From Holophagaceae bacterium (lineage in GTDB: Bacteria > Acidobacteriota > Holophagae > Holophagales > Holophagaceae), in the NCBI GenBank assembly GCA_025353305.1, contig JANXQX010000298.1, positions 1 through 7,336 of the forward strand: a stretch of 7,336 nt of DNA. The letters are read 5' to 3'. The position numbers and the translations under genes are program-made. The notes beneath the pieces were generated by a model. That model searched no databases and was not told the DNA's origin. It saw nothing but the letters and a program-made list of their open reading frames with translations. Numbering within the stretch: position 1 is the stretch's first letter; each line of letters opens with the position of its first letter. Shown one piece after another: positions 6,712-7,336 of this stretch.

Positions 6712-6717
6712 AGGAAG
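6712..6717 (+). promoter_or_regulatory. Ribosome binding site favouring a GTG start
   Basis: AGGAAG ends two bases before the GTG at 6720, with its AGGA core four bases away. In-frame ATG codons at 6705 and 6687 have no comparable site. Confidence 0.5.
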
Positions 6718-6719
6718 TT

Positions 6720-7336
6720 GTGAATAGTATTGCAATCACAGGTGCCGAGGGCTTTCTTGGCTGGCATTTTCGTTGCCATCTCAAACACGCCTATGGGCTA
6801 GATTCAAGGCCAGTATACCAATCGGACTTTGTATCTAGCGAATTCCTGGCGCAGGCGATTGGTTCGCCATTGGTTGTTTTTCACTTGGCTGGAATGAATC
6901 GTGGCCGCGATTCCGAGGTCTACGAAACTAATATTGAATTGGCTCGGAAGCTCATGGTTGCGCTTGATCTTCGAGGTATCGCCCCTACCATTCTGTTCGC
7001 CAATTCCATCCATAGCCTTGGTGATAGCGCTTTTGGGGGATCAAAACGAGAAGCATCCCGGCTCCTGGCAGCGTGGGCCCGGGAGCGGGGTGCTCGCTAT
7101 GTGGATGTGGTCCTCCCCCATCTATTTGGAGAAGGTGGAATGCCTTTCTACAACAGCGCCTTCGCAACTTTCTGCCACCAGTTGACCAAGGGGGGGGAAC
7201 CTGAAGTCAATGCGGACGGCCAGGTAGAACTCATCCACGCTCAGCGTGTGGCGGCGAGGTTCCAGGAACTGGCCTTGGATGGCGTGTCCTCGGGTACGGT
7301 GAGGGTGACCGGGGCGCCCATGGGAGTTTCGGAAGC
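6720..7336 (+). CDS. CapF/FnlB-like sugar-nucleotide reductase, N-terminal part (3' end outside window)
   Basis: An open frame of 205 codons plus two bases that runs off the window. CapF/FnlB proteins reduce a UDP-4-keto-hexosamine to UDP-2-acetamido-2,6-dideoxy-L-talose on the route to UDP-N-acetyl-L-fucosamine; they join an N-terminal short-chain reductase domain to a C-terminal cupin domain, which would lie past the edge here. Seen, counting from GTG 6720: Rossmann motif ITGAEGFLGWHF at 6-17, VVFHLAGMNRGRD at 52-64, the catalytic-strand text FANSIHSLGDSAFGGSK at 93-109, LPHLFGEGG at 132-140, and MPFYNSAFATFCH at 141-153, which closely follows the CapF hallmark N-Y-N-S-x2-A-T-F-C. The usual Tyr of Y-x3-K is Phe105, with Lys109 kept. 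The start could instead be ATG 6705 or 6687; an in-frame TAA at 6663 excludes anything further upstream. It is more G+C-rich than the preceding spacer. Family call is good; activity on the standard substrate is uncertain. Confidence 0.78.
   Translation, partial: MNSIAITGAEGFLGWHFRCHLKHAYGLDSRPVYQSDFVSSEFLAQAIGSPLVVFHLAGMNRGRDSEVYETNIELARKLMVALDLRGIAPTILFANSIHSLGDSAFGGSKREASRLLAAWARERGARYVDVVLPHLFGEGGMPFYNSAFATFCHQLTKGGEPEVNADGQVELIHAQRVAARFQELALDGVSSGTVRVTGAPMGVSE

Noticed and set aside
1..7336. CRISPR array, tRNA, rRNA or phage attachment site
   Set aside because: No regularly spaced repeats, cloverleaf-like segments or tandem repeats were seen on reading the window.

Overview
The window is a piece of a bacterial surface-polysaccharide (O-antigen, capsule or exopolysaccharide) gene cluster, entered from an insertion-sequence edge. 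The contents are the C-terminal end of an IS1634/IS4-type transposase, a family 2 glycosyltransferase on the minus strand, and a plus-strand series: NAD-dependent sugar-nucleotide epimerase, glutamine-dependent asparagine synthetase, family 4-type glycosyltransferase, hexapeptide-repeat acyltransferase, and a CapF/FnlB-like sugar-nucleotide reductase cut off by the window end. The gene set suits a Gram-negative-type envelope locus, but no species can be named from the sequence. The IS fragment is visibly richer in G+C than the minus-strand glycosyltransferase and the spacers, which suggests (inference) a locus of mixed origin in a higher-GC host.

Layout. Bases 1-379: transposase tail, starting exactly on its presumed catalytic Glu. 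Bases 380-540: non-coding edge with an orphan Shine-Dalgarno and a few codons that resemble the start of a sugar-1-phosphate nucleotidyltransferase, apparently broken where the next gene begins. Bases 541-1443 (possibly to 1563), minus strand: family 2 glycosyltransferase. Bases 1564-1727: divergent spacer. Bases 1728-2672: epimerase. Bases 2673-2825: AT-rich spacer with a doubtful 40-codon ORF. Bases 2826-4787: asnB-type synthetase. Bases 4825-5970: glycosyltransferase. Bases 6057-6635: acyltransferase. Bases 6636-6719: spacer with a possible promoter. Bases 6720-7336: CapF/FnlB-like gene, open at its 3' end.

How the genes may work together (inference): the epimerase and the CapF-like protein would supply nucleotide sugars (CapF/FnlB belongs to the UDP-N-acetyl-L-fucosamine pathway), the two glycosyltransferases would add sugars to a lipid-linked repeat unit, and the acyltransferase and the AsnB homologue would decorate the sugars with acyl and possibly amide groups. 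No flippase, polymerase, chain-length regulator or initiating transferase is in the window, so the cluster continues outside it.

I see no CRISPR array, RNA gene or clearly new system. The points most worth checking are the broken gene start at the IS edge, the Phe in place of the catalytic Tyr in the CapF-like protein, and the degenerate donor-site motif of the family 4 glycosyltransferase.
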